In this document: positions 1-6,438 of the stretch, in pieces
Layout of the letters: every line of letters begins with the position of its first letter
How positions within the stretch are numbered: the stretch's first letter is position 1
Position numbers and translations under genes: made by a program
The notes under the pieces: model-generated
What the model was told of the DNA's origin: nothing
The model's input: only the letters and a program-made list of their open reading frames with translations
Database searches by the model: none
NCBI GenBank assembly: GCA_003539495.1
Contig: DPPB01000017.1
Coordinates: 1,512-25,096, forward strand
DNA length: 23,585 nucleotides
Source of the DNA: Oscillibacter sp.
Lineage (GTDB): Bacteria > Bacillota > Clostridia > Oscillospirales > Oscillospiraceae
Direction of reading: 5' to 3'

Positions 1-980
1 CAGCTATGGCGAAGATCATGAAACCGCATCTTCGGCATCCCGTGTTTTGCTATGTACTTAGGAAAGTACTCCGTCAAATAGTTCGGGCGCATGCGCTCTC
101 CCAGTTCATTCACAAAGACATAACCGTCGTACTCGTAGTTATAGCAATTGCCGCAAACCTTCTTGTTTAGCTCCTGGGCCTCTTTTACCTTTTGAAAGTA
201 GTCGCGGAAGCTCCCCACCAGGGGAAGCGTTCTCAGGCTCGATTTGGTTTTAGCAGAATCCTGCTCGATGATCTTCATGGTGCCGTCGATCGTTGCTTCA
301 GTGACTGTTCGTTTGATGGTCAGCGTTCCGCGATTGAAATCGATCGCATCCCACTTTAGCCCGAGCACCTCGCCACGGCGCAGTCCATAAAACGCAGCAA
401 CCAAAACCGGAAGCTCCAGCCGCGTTCCCTTGACAATCTCGAACAACTTCTGCATTTGCTCCGCATCAAGGAATGTCGGCTGAAACGAGTTCTTCCTCGG
501 CCTATCCACCTTCATAGCAACATTCTGCGGCACCATGTCGGTTTTCATCGCATACTTCAAAGCCTGGTAAATCACCGCATGATAGTGGATAACGGAATTC
601 GGCGTAACGGTTTTCAGCTTCTCCGTATAAAACTGTTGGATGTGCCGAGCCTCCAGTTCTTTCAAGGTTAGCTCCTTTTTGCGGAAATACGGGCCAATCG
701 TGCTTTTGACCATTCCTTGATACGAGCCGAATGTTGCGGGCTTGATTCTCGCTCTGACAACCTCAAGCCATTGATCCAAATAGTCTGCAAAGAGCATATT
801 CGAGCTTAGTTCTCCGGCAACCCGAGGAACCTCAAATTCGCTGCGAATACGAATAAGCTCCTGTTCTGCCCGGCGCTTATTACCTTTTTGGGACAATCCT
901 GTCGATACCCATTTTTGATGGCGTTTTCCTGCTGCGTCCTGATAGCTGAGAACGGCATAATAGTAATGAAAGGCTGCCAT
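1..980 (-). CDS. Tyrosine recombinase/integrase, partial (3' end outside window)
   Basis: This is a site-specific tyrosine recombinase of the phage/integrative-element type that would catalyse integration or excision of a mobile element. Reading the minus strand from an ATG at 980 gives 326 residues without a stop. The N-terminus (MAAFHYYYAVLSYQDAAGKR) looks like an arm-type DNA-binding domain. A SAM-like core-binding domain follows at about residues 60-165, then the catalytic domain. The catalytic domain shows the first catalytic Arg in GLRRGEVLGLKWD (R about 201) and the box II HDLRHS at the very edge of the window. The final LGH and Tyr boxes lie beyond position 1. The ATG at 980 has a poor ribosome site; an upstream in-frame ATG at 1022 is possible but would overlap the divergent gene at 1008 further. 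It suggests that positions 1 to about 9000 are, or were, mobile DNA. The family assignment is firm; the element type is not known. Confidence 0.93.
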   Translation of the reverse strand, partial: MAAFHYYYAVLSYQDAAGKRHQKWVSTGLSQKGNKRRAEQELIRIRSEFEVPRVAGELSSNMLFADYLDQWLEVVRARIKPATFGSYQGMVKSTIGPYFRKKELTLKELEARHIQQFYTEKLKTVTPNSVIHYHAVIYQALKYAMKTDMVPQNVAMKVDRPRKNSFQPTFLDAEQMQKLFEIVKGTRLELPVLVAAFYGLRRGEVLGLKWDAIDFNRGTLTIKRTVTEATIDGTMKIIEQDSAKTKSSLRTLPLVGSFRDYFQKVKEAQELNKKVCGNCYNYEYDGYVFVNELGERMRPNYLTEYFPKYIAKHGMPKMRFHDLRHS

Positions 981-1007
981 AAGAAATAGCGAGGAATGGA
1001 GGGCAAT

Positions 1008-1220
1008 ATGAGCAAATACCATGCGCTTTGGGCGTACATACAAAGGAGCAACAGGCAGACGTTAACACTGAATTTTGATGAGATCGGAAAAATCGCAGAA
1101 GTACCGTTGGATCATTCCTTTCTGAAATACAAGATGGAACTCTTTGATTTTGGGTATGAGGTTGGGAAAATCTTAATGAAGAATCAGACGGTGGTTTTTA
1201 TCAAGAAGGAGAAAGGCTGA
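1008..1220 (+). CDS. Small conserved protein (MSKYHALW... family, DUF7662-like)
   Basis: This encodes a 70-residue protein beginning MSKYHALWAYIQ. It reads as one compact domain with a hydrophobic core pattern (LTLNFDEIGKIAEVPLDHSF, then VGKILMKNQTVVFIKK). I recognise it as a common short Clostridia protein resembling DUF7662, of unknown biochemical role. I chose the ATG at 1008 over the ATG at 996 because a GGAGGG ribosome site (998-1003) lies at good spacing before 1008 and family members begin at MSKY. It overlaps the 5' end region of the divergent integrase only if the integrase starts upstream of 980. It carries no catalytic motif that I can see. The gene is real with good confidence; the function is unknown. 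Confidence 0.75.
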   Translation: MSKYHALWAYIQRSNRQTLTLNFDEIGKIAEVPLDHSFLKYKMELFDFGYEVGKILMKNQTVVFIKKEKG

Positions 1221-1226
1221 CAATCT

Positions 1227-1271
1227 ATGAGCTACATCCGGATCACCAGCAGAGAAGCCGTGCAGGAATGA
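1227..1271 (+). pseudogene. N-terminal stub of a GNAT-YoaP type gene
   Basis: A 14-codon reading frame, MSYIRITSREAVQE, ends in TGA. It closely resembles the start of the intact GNAT-YoaP gene at 7413 (MNYIRITKENIDKE), with YIRIT identical. The rest of the gene is absent and the next gene's ribosome site follows immediately. I read this as a deletion remnant of a second, paralogous copy. The match is short, so chance similarity cannot be excluded. Confidence 0.5.
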
Positions 1272-1288
1272 TAAAAAGGAGAAACAAT

Positions 1289-1797
1289 ATGAAATCACTT
1301 CAAACTATTCAGAAGCTTTTCAAAATTGGAAAAATACTCAGCAGAATAGCGTTTATTTTTTCGGTCATAGGCTTTTGCGGCTGTATCGCAGGGCTTTTGG
1401 GCCTGAGCTTTGGTAACGGCAGCCTGATCAAGCTTGGCGGTGTTACCCTGCACCAACTGATCTCCGAGGAATACGGCTACAACATCAAAGGTATTACCGC
1501 ATCACTCTCTGGTTGGTTGTCTGTGCCGGTGAAGCAGTACTTGCAAAGTTTGCGGAAGTCTACTTCCAAAATGAGCTGCAAGCCGAAACGCCCTTCACGC
1601 TTGCCGGTGCGAAGGAATTGCTGCGGCTTGGCATTCTGACGATTACCATTCCCACAGGCTGTGCAGTGGCCGAAAGTATCGTCGAGGGAGTCATTGTCGG
1701 TTTTATGAAGGTCGAAAAGGCTGCGGCCATGGATATGTATTTCGATACGATGCGGCACAAGAAAAGCTGTATGTCACGATCTCTGCCGACGGCGTGA
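1289..1797 (+). pseudogene. Small membrane protein, frameshifted and C-terminally truncated
   Basis: Translation starts at the ATG at 1289 behind AAAAGGAG and gives MKSLQTIQKLFKIGKIL, then a hydrophobic segment (IAFIFSVIGFCGCIAGLLGL), up to about residue 74. The coding signal then continues in another frame from about 1505 to 1797, with VVCAGEAVLAKFAEVYF, PFTLAGAKELLRLGILTI and a second hydrophobic segment. Deleting one CT from the CTCTCT run at 1505-1510 joins the two parts as TASLWLVVCAGEAV, so a dinucleotide slippage is the simplest explanation. After about 1745 the frame also loses its expected continuation, so the C-terminus is probably replaced. The family has no function known to me; it looks like a short multi-span membrane protein common in Clostridia. 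Confidence 0.65.
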
Positions 1798-1946
1798 CCT
1801 GCTCCACCTCCGAGGCGCCCGATGCTCCGGCAGATGTGCCGCCGGTGCTGACGCTGCCCATTCCGGACGAGATCGACCGGAATGTGACCATCGGAACCGC
1901 CGGTTCTTCGCTGCTGGCAGTGCAGGAGGCGGGGCTGCGCGGATGA
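1740..1946 (+). pseudogene. Headless coding fragment, unrecognised
   Basis: One frame stays open from about 1740 to a TGA at 1944-1946 and reads FRYDAAQEKLYVTISADG, then a Pro/Ala-rich stretch, then LTLPIPDEIDRNVTIGTAGS. It has a protein-like composition, but no start codon or ribosome site precedes it and I do not recognise the family. It abuts the broken membrane-protein gene in a different frame, so it is probably the tail of another disrupted gene. Confidence 0.35.
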
Positions 1947-1982
1947 TGCAGGCAGCCAATACGAAGGAAGGAAGTCCTAAAG

Positions 1983-2069
1983 ATGAATAACAGCTTGTTT
2001 GTCATAGAACGCGCATGGGCAGAGGATGCTGCGGCGCGTCTCTCTGTGTCACTCCAATCCTTTCGCTGA
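1983..2069 (+). CDS. Short ORF of 28 codons, possibly a remnant
   Basis: An ATG behind AAGGAAGGAAG opens a 28-residue frame, MNNSLFVIERAWAEDAAARL and on to SLQSFR. The ribosome site is good but the peptide matches nothing I know. It sits in the remnant zone just upstream of the TetR promoter and may be the start of a deleted gene. Confidence 0.25.
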   Translation: MNNSLFVIERAWAEDAAARLSVSLQSFR

Positions 2070-2111
2070 CATTTGTTGTGCGCTACGCTCTAAAAAATTT
2101 TTCACCAGGTC

Positions 2112-2163
2112 TTGACAAGTAACCACTCGGTAACTATAATAGAAGTTACCGAGTGGTTACTTG
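2112..2163 (+). promoter_or_regulatory. Consensus promoter embedded in a perfect inverted repeat (TetR operator)
   Basis: A -35 TTGACA (2112-2117) and a -10 TATAAT (2135-2140) are separated by exactly 17 bases, a perfect sigma-70/sigma-A consensus. Overlapping it are two perfect 20-base inverted arms, 2116-2135 and 2144-2163, around an 8-base spacer. Each arm is itself a near-dyad (AGTAACC-N4-GGTAACT), so the site could hold two TetR dimers. Its position covering -10 and the start point predicts strong autorepression by the TetR gene that starts 15 bases downstream. Confidence 0.9.
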
Positions 2164-2177
2164 TCGAGGAGGATATT

Positions 2178-2804
2178 ATGTCTGGAGATACGAAAGAACG
2201 AATTTTGGAAACAGCGCTGGAATTGTTTGCTGAGAATGGCTATCTTGGGACATCTATGAATGATATTGCCAAGCAATTAGGATTCACAAAAGCCGCCTTG
2301 TATAAGCACTACACCAGCAAACAGGAAATTTTGGACAGGATCGTGGAGCGCATGAATGAGATGGACTATGAACGCGCGGAAAGCTATGAAATGCCGGAGA
2401 CGGAGCCGGACGGCTTTGCGGAGGCCTACCTGAACACGCCGATCCAAAAGATCCGCGCATACAGTATGGCGCAGTTTGACCATTGGACGAAGGAGCCGTT
2501 TTCCTCTAATTTCCGTAAGATGCTGACGCTGGAGCAATACCGTGACCCCAAGCTGGCGCGGCTCCATCACGACTATCTGGCGGGCGGGCCTCTGGAGTAC
2601 ATGGCCGCAATTTTTCGTAAGCTGACAGATACTGACGAAGCCGCCATGCAGCTGGCGCTGGAGTTCTACGGGCCAATGTACCTGCTCTACAGCGTCTACG
2701 ACGGTGCGCAGGATAAAGATTCCGTTGCTCCCCTGCTGGACGCACATATCGAGCGGTTCATTGCCAAGATTGAATCCGGTTACAGAAAGTCAGGAACATC
2801 ATGA
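2178..2804 (+). CDS. TetR/AcrR-family transcriptional regulator (module 1)
   Basis: A 208-residue one-component repressor. Residues 5-50 form the TetR helix-turn-helix, with TKERILETALELFAENGY and the recognition segment FTKAALYKHYTSKQEI. The remainder is an all-helical ligand-binding domain with FRKMLTLEQYRDPKLARLH, a stretch shared with the second TetR at 4917, so the two are paralogs. The start at 2178 is set by GAGGAGG at 2166-2172; the frame is open further upstream, but that part only covers the operator. Its stop overlaps the start of the KTR gene (ATGA), so the two are translationally coupled. It most likely represses its own promoter and the cargo genes to 4858. The ligand is unknown. 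Confidence 0.93.
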   Translation: MSGDTKERILETALELFAENGYLGTSMNDIAKQLGFTKAALYKHYTSKQEILDRIVERMNEMDYERAESYEMPETEPDGFAEAYLNTPIQKIRAYSMAQFDHWTKEPFSSNFRKMLTLEQYRDPKLARLHHDYLAGGPLEYMAAIFRKLTDTDEAAMQLALEFYGPMYLLYSVYDGAQDKDSVAPLLDAHIERFIAKIESGYRKSGTS

Positions 2805-2986
2805 TGAAAGACGCTGCAAAAGAAAAGCAATGGGTCTTATGCCCTTGGTGCGGCTCGAAAACGCGGCTGCAAATATTTCGGGAAACTGAGTTGAAAGACT
2901 TCCCTTTGTTCTGCCCAAAGTGCAGACACGAAAGTATCATCAACGCAAAGAATTTCACGATTGAGACGAAAGAAGCCAGACGCTAA
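2801..2986 (+). CDS. Cysteine-rich KTR-domain protein (module 1)
   Basis: A 61-residue zinc-ribbon-like protein with CPWCGSKTRLQIFRETELKD then FPLFCPKCRHESIINAKNF. The two CxxC pairs should bind one metal, and the KTR signature (cysteine_rich_KTR, PF14205-like) follows the first pair. Members often sit next to TetR regulators in Firmicutes; the molecular role is not established. It overlaps the TetR stop by four bases (start 2801, or the adjacent ATG at 2804). A near-identical partner lies at 5560 downstream of the second TetR. A hairpin begins at its stop codon. Confidence 0.85.
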   Translation: MMKDAAKEKQWVLCPWCGSKTRLQIFRETELKDFPLFCPKCRHESIINAKNFTIETKEARR

Positions 2987-3035
2987 GACGCAGTGCTGAT
3001 CGCAAAGCCGATCATGCGCTGCGTCTCACTTTTTT
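2986..3035 (+). terminator. Intrinsic terminator/attenuator after KTR gene 1
   Basis: AGACGCAG...GATCG (2986-3002) pairs imperfectly with CGATC...CTGCGTCT (3009-3026), followed by a T run (3030-3035). It lies between the regulator pair and the flavodoxin gene only 16 bases before that gene's start. It could act as an attenuator for the cargo rather than a full stop, since no separate promoter is obvious afterwards. Confidence 0.7.
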
Positions 3036-3050
3036 GAGAGGAATGTTTCT

Positions 3051-3557
3051 ATGAACGCAATTATTTACACCACCAATACCGGCAGCACAGAGCATTATGC
3101 CAAGCTGCTGGTGCAGAAAACCGGACTTCCGGTGTATTCCCTTGCGGAAGCGAAGAAACGGGTCTTTGCCGGAGCGGAGGTTATTTACCTTGGCTGGATC
3201 ATGGCAGGCTCTGTCAAGGGCTATGCCGAGGCCGCAAAGCGCTATCGGGTACACGCCGTCTGCGCTGTCGGCATGGGACAAACTGGAACGCAGGCGGACA
3301 GCGTACGGAAAAAATCGGCTGTCCCGGCCGATATTCCGCTGTTCACCCTGCAAGGGAACTTTGATGTGAAAAAGCTGCACGGCATCTACCGCCTCATGAT
3401 GGAGATCATGGTCAAAACAGCGGGCAAAGCTCTTGCCGAAAAGAAAGACCGCACGCCGGATGAGGACGATATGCTGGATATGATGCGGTGCGGCGGCGAG
3501 CGGGTTAAGGAGGGAAATCTCGGCGCTGTTCTCGATTGGTACAGTGCGCAGCGATAA
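3051..3557 (+). CDS. Flavodoxin-domain protein
   Basis: A 168-residue protein of flavodoxin fold. The FMN phosphate-binding loop is near the N-terminus, TTNTGSTEHYAK (residues about 7-18). The strand pattern then continues with VIYLGWIMAGSVKGY, where the loop contacting the flavin ring is expected, and AVCAVGMGQTG. The C-terminal third is helical and charged. Such proteins carry electrons or act as small flavin-dependent reductases in the cytoplasm; the partner cannot be told. It is the first cargo gene of module 1, following the hairpin, with the start at GAGAGGAATGTTTCTATG giving an acceptable ribosome site. The zinc-ribbon gene follows 18 bases downstream. Confidence 0.85.
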   Translation: MNAIIYTTNTGSTEHYAKLLVQKTGLPVYSLAEAKKRVFAGAEVIYLGWIMAGSVKGYAEAAKRYRVHAVCAVGMGQTGTQADSVRKKSAVPADIPLFTLQGNFDVKKLHGIYRLMMEIMVKTAGKALAEKKDRTPDEDDMLDMMRCGGERVKEGNLGAVLDWYSAQR

Positions 3558-3575
3558 GAATGGGAGGAAATGATG

Positions 3576-3791
3576 ATGATGTGTCCGAAATGCGGAAAAG
3601 AAATGAGAAACGGCTATCTGTTCAGCAGTAAGGATGGCGCGTTCAGCTTTGCAAACGAAGTGCCGAGTGCCTTGGAAAACGCCAAAAACACGGAAGGATT
3701 TGTAAAGCTCACGGGGTTGAAGGTCGGCGGCCGCACCAGCGTAGAGGCCTGCTGCTGTGATGCGTGCAGAACGATCATGATCCAGTATTGA
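3576..3791 (+). CDS. Small zinc-ribbon protein (DUF6487/PF20097-like)
   Basis: A 71-residue protein beginning MMCPKCGKEMRNGYLFSSKD and ending CCCDACRTIMIQY. The CPxCG near the N-terminus and CDAC near the C-terminus should together bind zinc, as in the DUF6487-type family whose members have the same CPxCG...GY opening. Four ATG codons occur in a row at 3570-3581; the GGGAGG at 3562-3567 best serves the third (3576). The role is unknown; it sits in tandem between the flavodoxin and a membrane protein. Confidence 0.75.
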   Translation: MMCPKCGKEMRNGYLFSSKDGAFSFANEVPSALENAKNTEGFVKLTGLKVGGRTSVEACCCDACRTIMIQY

Positions 3792-3805
3792 GAGGTGCAG
3801 TGAGA

Positions 3806-4216
3806 ATGAGGCTCTATTTTGGAAACGCCGTCACTACGGCGACAACCTTGATGATTCTTGCCCTGCTGGGCTTTATCGGCTGGTCGGTTTGGGGCCGCGC
3901 AGTTATTCAGTATTGGGGACGCAGAAGTGCAATTCTGCTGGTTTTCGGACTGGTGGTCTGCTGCTTCGCAGCGGCGCGGGACGGTTTGGATAAGACCATT
4001 CAGCACGCCATCGACGGAAGCTGTGCGCCGGGTCTGTTCCAGCTGGTCAGCATTCCCACTATCGTCGGCTGTGTCGGTGCGCTGCTGATCATCATTGCCG
4101 CCATTGCCACGCCGATTGCAAAAACGCAAAAGATGCGCGAGGTTTGGTTCTATGTGATGTCCGGCGGTGCAGTTCTGAAGATCGTGACGATGGAGATCGC
4201 ACGGATCATTTTCTGA
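3806..4216 (+). CDS. Small four-helix membrane protein, unknown function
   Basis: A 136-residue hydrophobic protein with about four membrane segments, roughly residues 8-30, 38-58, 78-108 and 115-134. The connecting stretch RDGLDKTIQHAIDGSCAPG contains a single Cys. I see no transport or enzyme motif and do not recognise the family. The start at 3806 (MRLYFGNAV) follows GAGAGG; an earlier in-frame start at 3764 would overlap the zinc-ribbon gene and add a hydrophilic tail. It is co-directional and tightly spaced with its neighbours, so it is part of the module 1 operon. Confidence 0.7.
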   Translation: MRLYFGNAVTTATTLMILALLGFIGWSVWGRAVIQYWGRRSAILLVFGLVVCCFAAARDGLDKTIQHAIDGSCAPGLFQLVSIPTIVGCVGALLIIIAAIATPIAKTQKMREVWFYVMSGGAVLKIVTMEIARIIF

Positions 4217-4228
4217 GGCAAAGATAAA

Positions 4229-4858
4229 ATGAAGAATTTAGTTGTATATGTTCATGGAAAAGGCGGCTCGGCGCAGGAAGCCGAGCACTATAAATCGCTA
4301 TTTCCGAAGGACGAAGTAATTGGTTTCGATTACTGTTCTCAAACGCCATGGCAAGCAAAGAAAGAGTTTTTTGCGTTTTTTACCGAGCAGAGAGGCCGGT
4401 GTGAGCACCTCACCTTGGTTGCCAACAGCATCGGGGCTTTCTTTGCGCTGTCCTCGCTGGATGAAACGCTGGTGGACCGGGCTTATTTCATCTCCCCAAT
4501 CGTGGATATGGAGAACCTGATTTACAATATGATGCAATGGTCGAATGTGACCGAACAGGAGCTTGCCGAGAAGCGAGAAATCGCCACAAATTTCGGAGAA
4601 GCGCTGTCATGGGAGTATCTTTGTTATGTGCGCAGGCATCCGATCATCTGGAATGTCCCCACCTGTATTCTCTACGGTGAGCATGACAATCTGACATCGA
4701 TTGAAACAGTATCGGCATTTGCCAAGCGGTACCACGCTGATCTGACCGTCATGCCCGGTGGCGAGCATTGGTTCCATACCGGCGAGCAGATGCAGTTTCT
4801 GGATCATTGGATCAAAAAATGCCGAAAAACGAAATATAGCGAAACGGTATCCTCTTGA
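4229..4858 (+). CDS. Alpha/beta hydrolase
   Basis: A 209-residue serine hydrolase of the alpha/beta fold. It opens with a strand and the oxyanion-side motif VVYVHGKGGSAQEAEHY. The nucleophile elbow is LVANSIGAFFA (Ser67), the acid is likely D153 in YGEHDNLTS, and the base H180 or H183 in PGGEHWFHTG. No signal peptide is present, so it acts in the cytosol, probably on a small ester or related bond. It is the last gene of module 1. Its final codons overlap the -35 box of the next promoter (4855-4860), with no terminator between the modules. Confidence 0.85.
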   Translation: MKNLVVYVHGKGGSAQEAEHYKSLFPKDEVIGFDYCSQTPWQAKKEFFAFFTEQRGRCEHLTLVANSIGAFFALSSLDETLVDRAYFISPIVDMENLIYNMMQWSNVTEQELAEKREIATNFGEALSWEYLCYVRRHPIIWNVPTCILYGEHDNLTSIETVSAFAKRYHADLTVMPGGEHWFHTGEQMQFLDHWIKKCRKTKYSETVSS

Positions 4859-4904
4859 CTTTCTCTCAAAAGCGTTTATAATGTGACTAACTAATATTAG
4901 TTAG
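4855..4904 (+). promoter_or_regulatory. Promoter and 18-bp palindromic operator of the second TetR module
   Basis: TTGACT (4855-4860), 16 bases, then TATAAT (4877-4882) form a good sigma-A promoter. Just downstream lies the perfect palindrome CTAACTAATATTAGTTAG (4887-4904), placed over the expected transcription start and 12 bases before the start codon at 4917. It is a typical TetR-family operator and differs entirely in sequence from the operator at 2116-2163, so the two regulators should not cross-bind. Confidence 0.88.
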
Positions 4905-4916
4905 CGAGGCGTGATG

Positions 4917-5567
4917 ATGAAACAGGAAGATACGAAGCAGAGGATTTTGGACAAGGCCTTGGAGTTGTTTTCCACGCAGGGCTATGATTCCGTCAGCGTG
5001 GGAGAGATTGCAAAGGCGGTGGGCATTAAAGCGCCTTCGCTATACAACCACTTCCCCAGCAAGCAGGCGATTTTTGACGCCATTATGGAAGCTACGGCGG
5101 CACAGTATGAAGCAGATACCGATCAGATCAACATTCATGTACAAAATGCAGCGCAAGATATTCCTGTTTTTACAGAGATCACCGCCGACGTGCTCTTTGA
5201 AAAGGTGCGGCATATCTTTGAGTATTCGCTCCATAATGAAACCATCAGCCGGTTCCGTCGCATGATGACCATCGAGCAGTTTCGCTCACCGGAGCTGGCA
5301 GCACTCTATTCGGGGCGATATGTGGAGCGGGTGCTGGATTATCATGCTGGTATCTTCCGGGCTTTGATTGCGGCGGGCGAAATCATAGCGGAGGATCCGG
5401 ACACGCTGGCGATGCTGTATGTTTCGCCGGTATTGATGCTTATCGGCATTTGCGACCGCCAGCCGGAACGGGAAAGGGAGTGTCTTGAGAAGCTTCAAAA
5501 CCATGTGCAGCTCTTTTTTCGCATGGTTCATGGCGGCAATCCAAAAGGCGATGAACGTCATGCATGA
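4917..5567 (+). CDS. TetR/AcrR-family transcriptional regulator (module 2)
   Basis: A 216-residue repressor with the TetR helix-turn-helix at residues 5-50 (TKQRILDKALELFSTQGY, then IKAPSLYNHFPSKQAIFDAI). Its C-terminal ligand domain shares FRRMMTIEQFRSPELAAL with the first TetR, which shows paralogy. Of three possible starts in tandem (GTG 4911, ATG 4914, ATG 4917), the last has the best spacing from GAGG at 4906-4909. It should repress its own promoter through the palindrome at 4887-4904 and with it the downstream genes. Its stop overlaps the beginning of the second KTR gene, the same arrangement as in module 1. Confidence 0.92.
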   Translation: MKQEDTKQRILDKALELFSTQGYDSVSVGEIAKAVGIKAPSLYNHFPSKQAIFDAIMEATAAQYEADTDQINIHVQNAAQDIPVFTEITADVLFEKVRHIFEYSLHNETISRFRRMMTIEQFRSPELAALYSGRYVERVLDYHAGIFRALIAAGEIIAEDPDTLAMLYVSPVLMLIGICDRQPERERECLEKLQNHVQLFFRMVHGGNPKGDERHA

Positions 5568-5751
5568 ACCGGATAAAAAATGGGTGCTCTGTCCTGTTTG
5601 TGGTGCAAAAACACGGCTGAGGCTTCTGCAAAGGACGGTGCTGAAGGACTTCCCTCTCTTTTGCCCCAAGTGCAGGCAGGAGCGCATCATCAACGCACGG
5701 AATTTTCAAATAGCGCTCATGGATCAGCCAGACGCAAAGACGCAGTGCTGA
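5560..5751 (+). CDS. Cysteine-rich KTR-domain protein (module 2)
   Basis: A 63-residue protein with WVLCPVCGAKTRLRLLQRTV and FPLFCPKCRQERIINARNF, aligned almost residue for residue with the KTR protein at 2801. The two CxxC pairs predict one zinc site. The start at 5560 (MHEPDKKW) matches the length of its partner and overlaps the TetR stop; an ATG at 5551 is also possible. The C-terminus (DQPDAKTQC) differs because its frame runs into the following hairpin, whose left arm contains the stop codon. Confidence 0.82.
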   Translation: MHEPDKKWVLCPVCGAKTRLRLLQRTVLKDFPLFCPKCRQERIINARNFQIALMDQPDAKTQC

Positions 5752-5786
5752 CCGCAATTTCTGTGGTCATGCACTGCATCTTTTTT
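5738..5786 (+). terminator. Intrinsic terminator/attenuator after KTR gene 2
   Basis: AGACGCAGTGCTGACC (5738-5753) pairs with GGTCATGCACTGCATCT (5765-5781), followed by six T (5781-5786). Its left arm matches that of the hairpin at 2986, showing that the hairpin was duplicated together with the TetR-KTR pair. DUF998 translation starts only 12 bases after the T run, so a partial terminator seems likely. Confidence 0.72.
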
Positions 5787-5797
5787 AGGAGAAAAAC

Positions 5798-6424
5798 ATG
5801 AAGAAATCTTTGATACAAAAGCTTGGGCTGCTGGGCGTTGTCAGCTTTCTTTCGTACGCGACGGCGGTGGTATTTGCACCGCTGGCCTATCCCGGATACA
5901 ACTGGTTGGCGCAGGCTGTCAGCGACCTTTCCGCCGCCAATGCGCCGTCGCTGGCGCTATGGAATCAGCTCAGCGCCCTTTACAATGCGTGCGAGGTCGT
6001 ATGTGCGACCGTCGTCTGCATTGGGATTCAGGGACAGAAAACCAAGCTGCTGCGTACCGGCATTTATCTGTTCGCCATCATGGAGTGGATCTCGGCGGTC
6101 GGGTATCGGATGTTCCCGCTCAGTAGCAGCGGCTATGCCGGGGCCTTTCAGGATGTGATGCACATGGTCACAACCGCTTTGGTGGTGCTGCTGTCCATCG
6201 TATCGCTGACTATGATCATCGTCGCAGGAGCCAAGAGCAAAAACTGTCGTTCCTATGGTGTCTGCGCCGCTGTCGCATTGGCTATGATGCTTGTGGGCGC
6301 AATGGGTATGAAAATCGTCCCTGTCGAATACTTCGGCGTGGTCGAGCGTTTCAGCGTGTTTGCGGCAACAGGCTTCAATGCCGCGCTGGGCATTCACCTG
6401 TTTTGTACAAAGCAAAAATCATAA
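5798..6424 (+). CDS. DUF998-family membrane protein
   Basis: A 208-residue polytopic membrane protein with about six membrane segments. The opening LGLLGVVSFLSYATAVVFAPLAYPGYNWLAQAVSDLSA is the DUF998 signature: a long loop with PGYNW followed by SDLSA. A central segment holds GYRMFPLSS then an amphipathic DVMHMVTTALVVLL. The function of the family is not established. It is the first cargo gene of module 2, starting at AGGAGAAAAACATG directly after the hairpin. The next gene follows 14 bases after its stop. Confidence 0.85.
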   Translation: MKKSLIQKLGLLGVVSFLSYATAVVFAPLAYPGYNWLAQAVSDLSAANAPSLALWNQLSALYNACEVVCATVVCIGIQGQKTKLLRTGIYLFAIMEWISAVGYRMFPLSSSGYAGAFQDVMHMVTTALVVLLSIVSLTMIIVAGAKSKNCRSYGVCAAVALAMMLVGAMGMKIVPVEYFGVVERFSVFAATGFNAALGIHLFCTKQKS

Positions 6425-6438
6425 TAAGGAGAAACACC

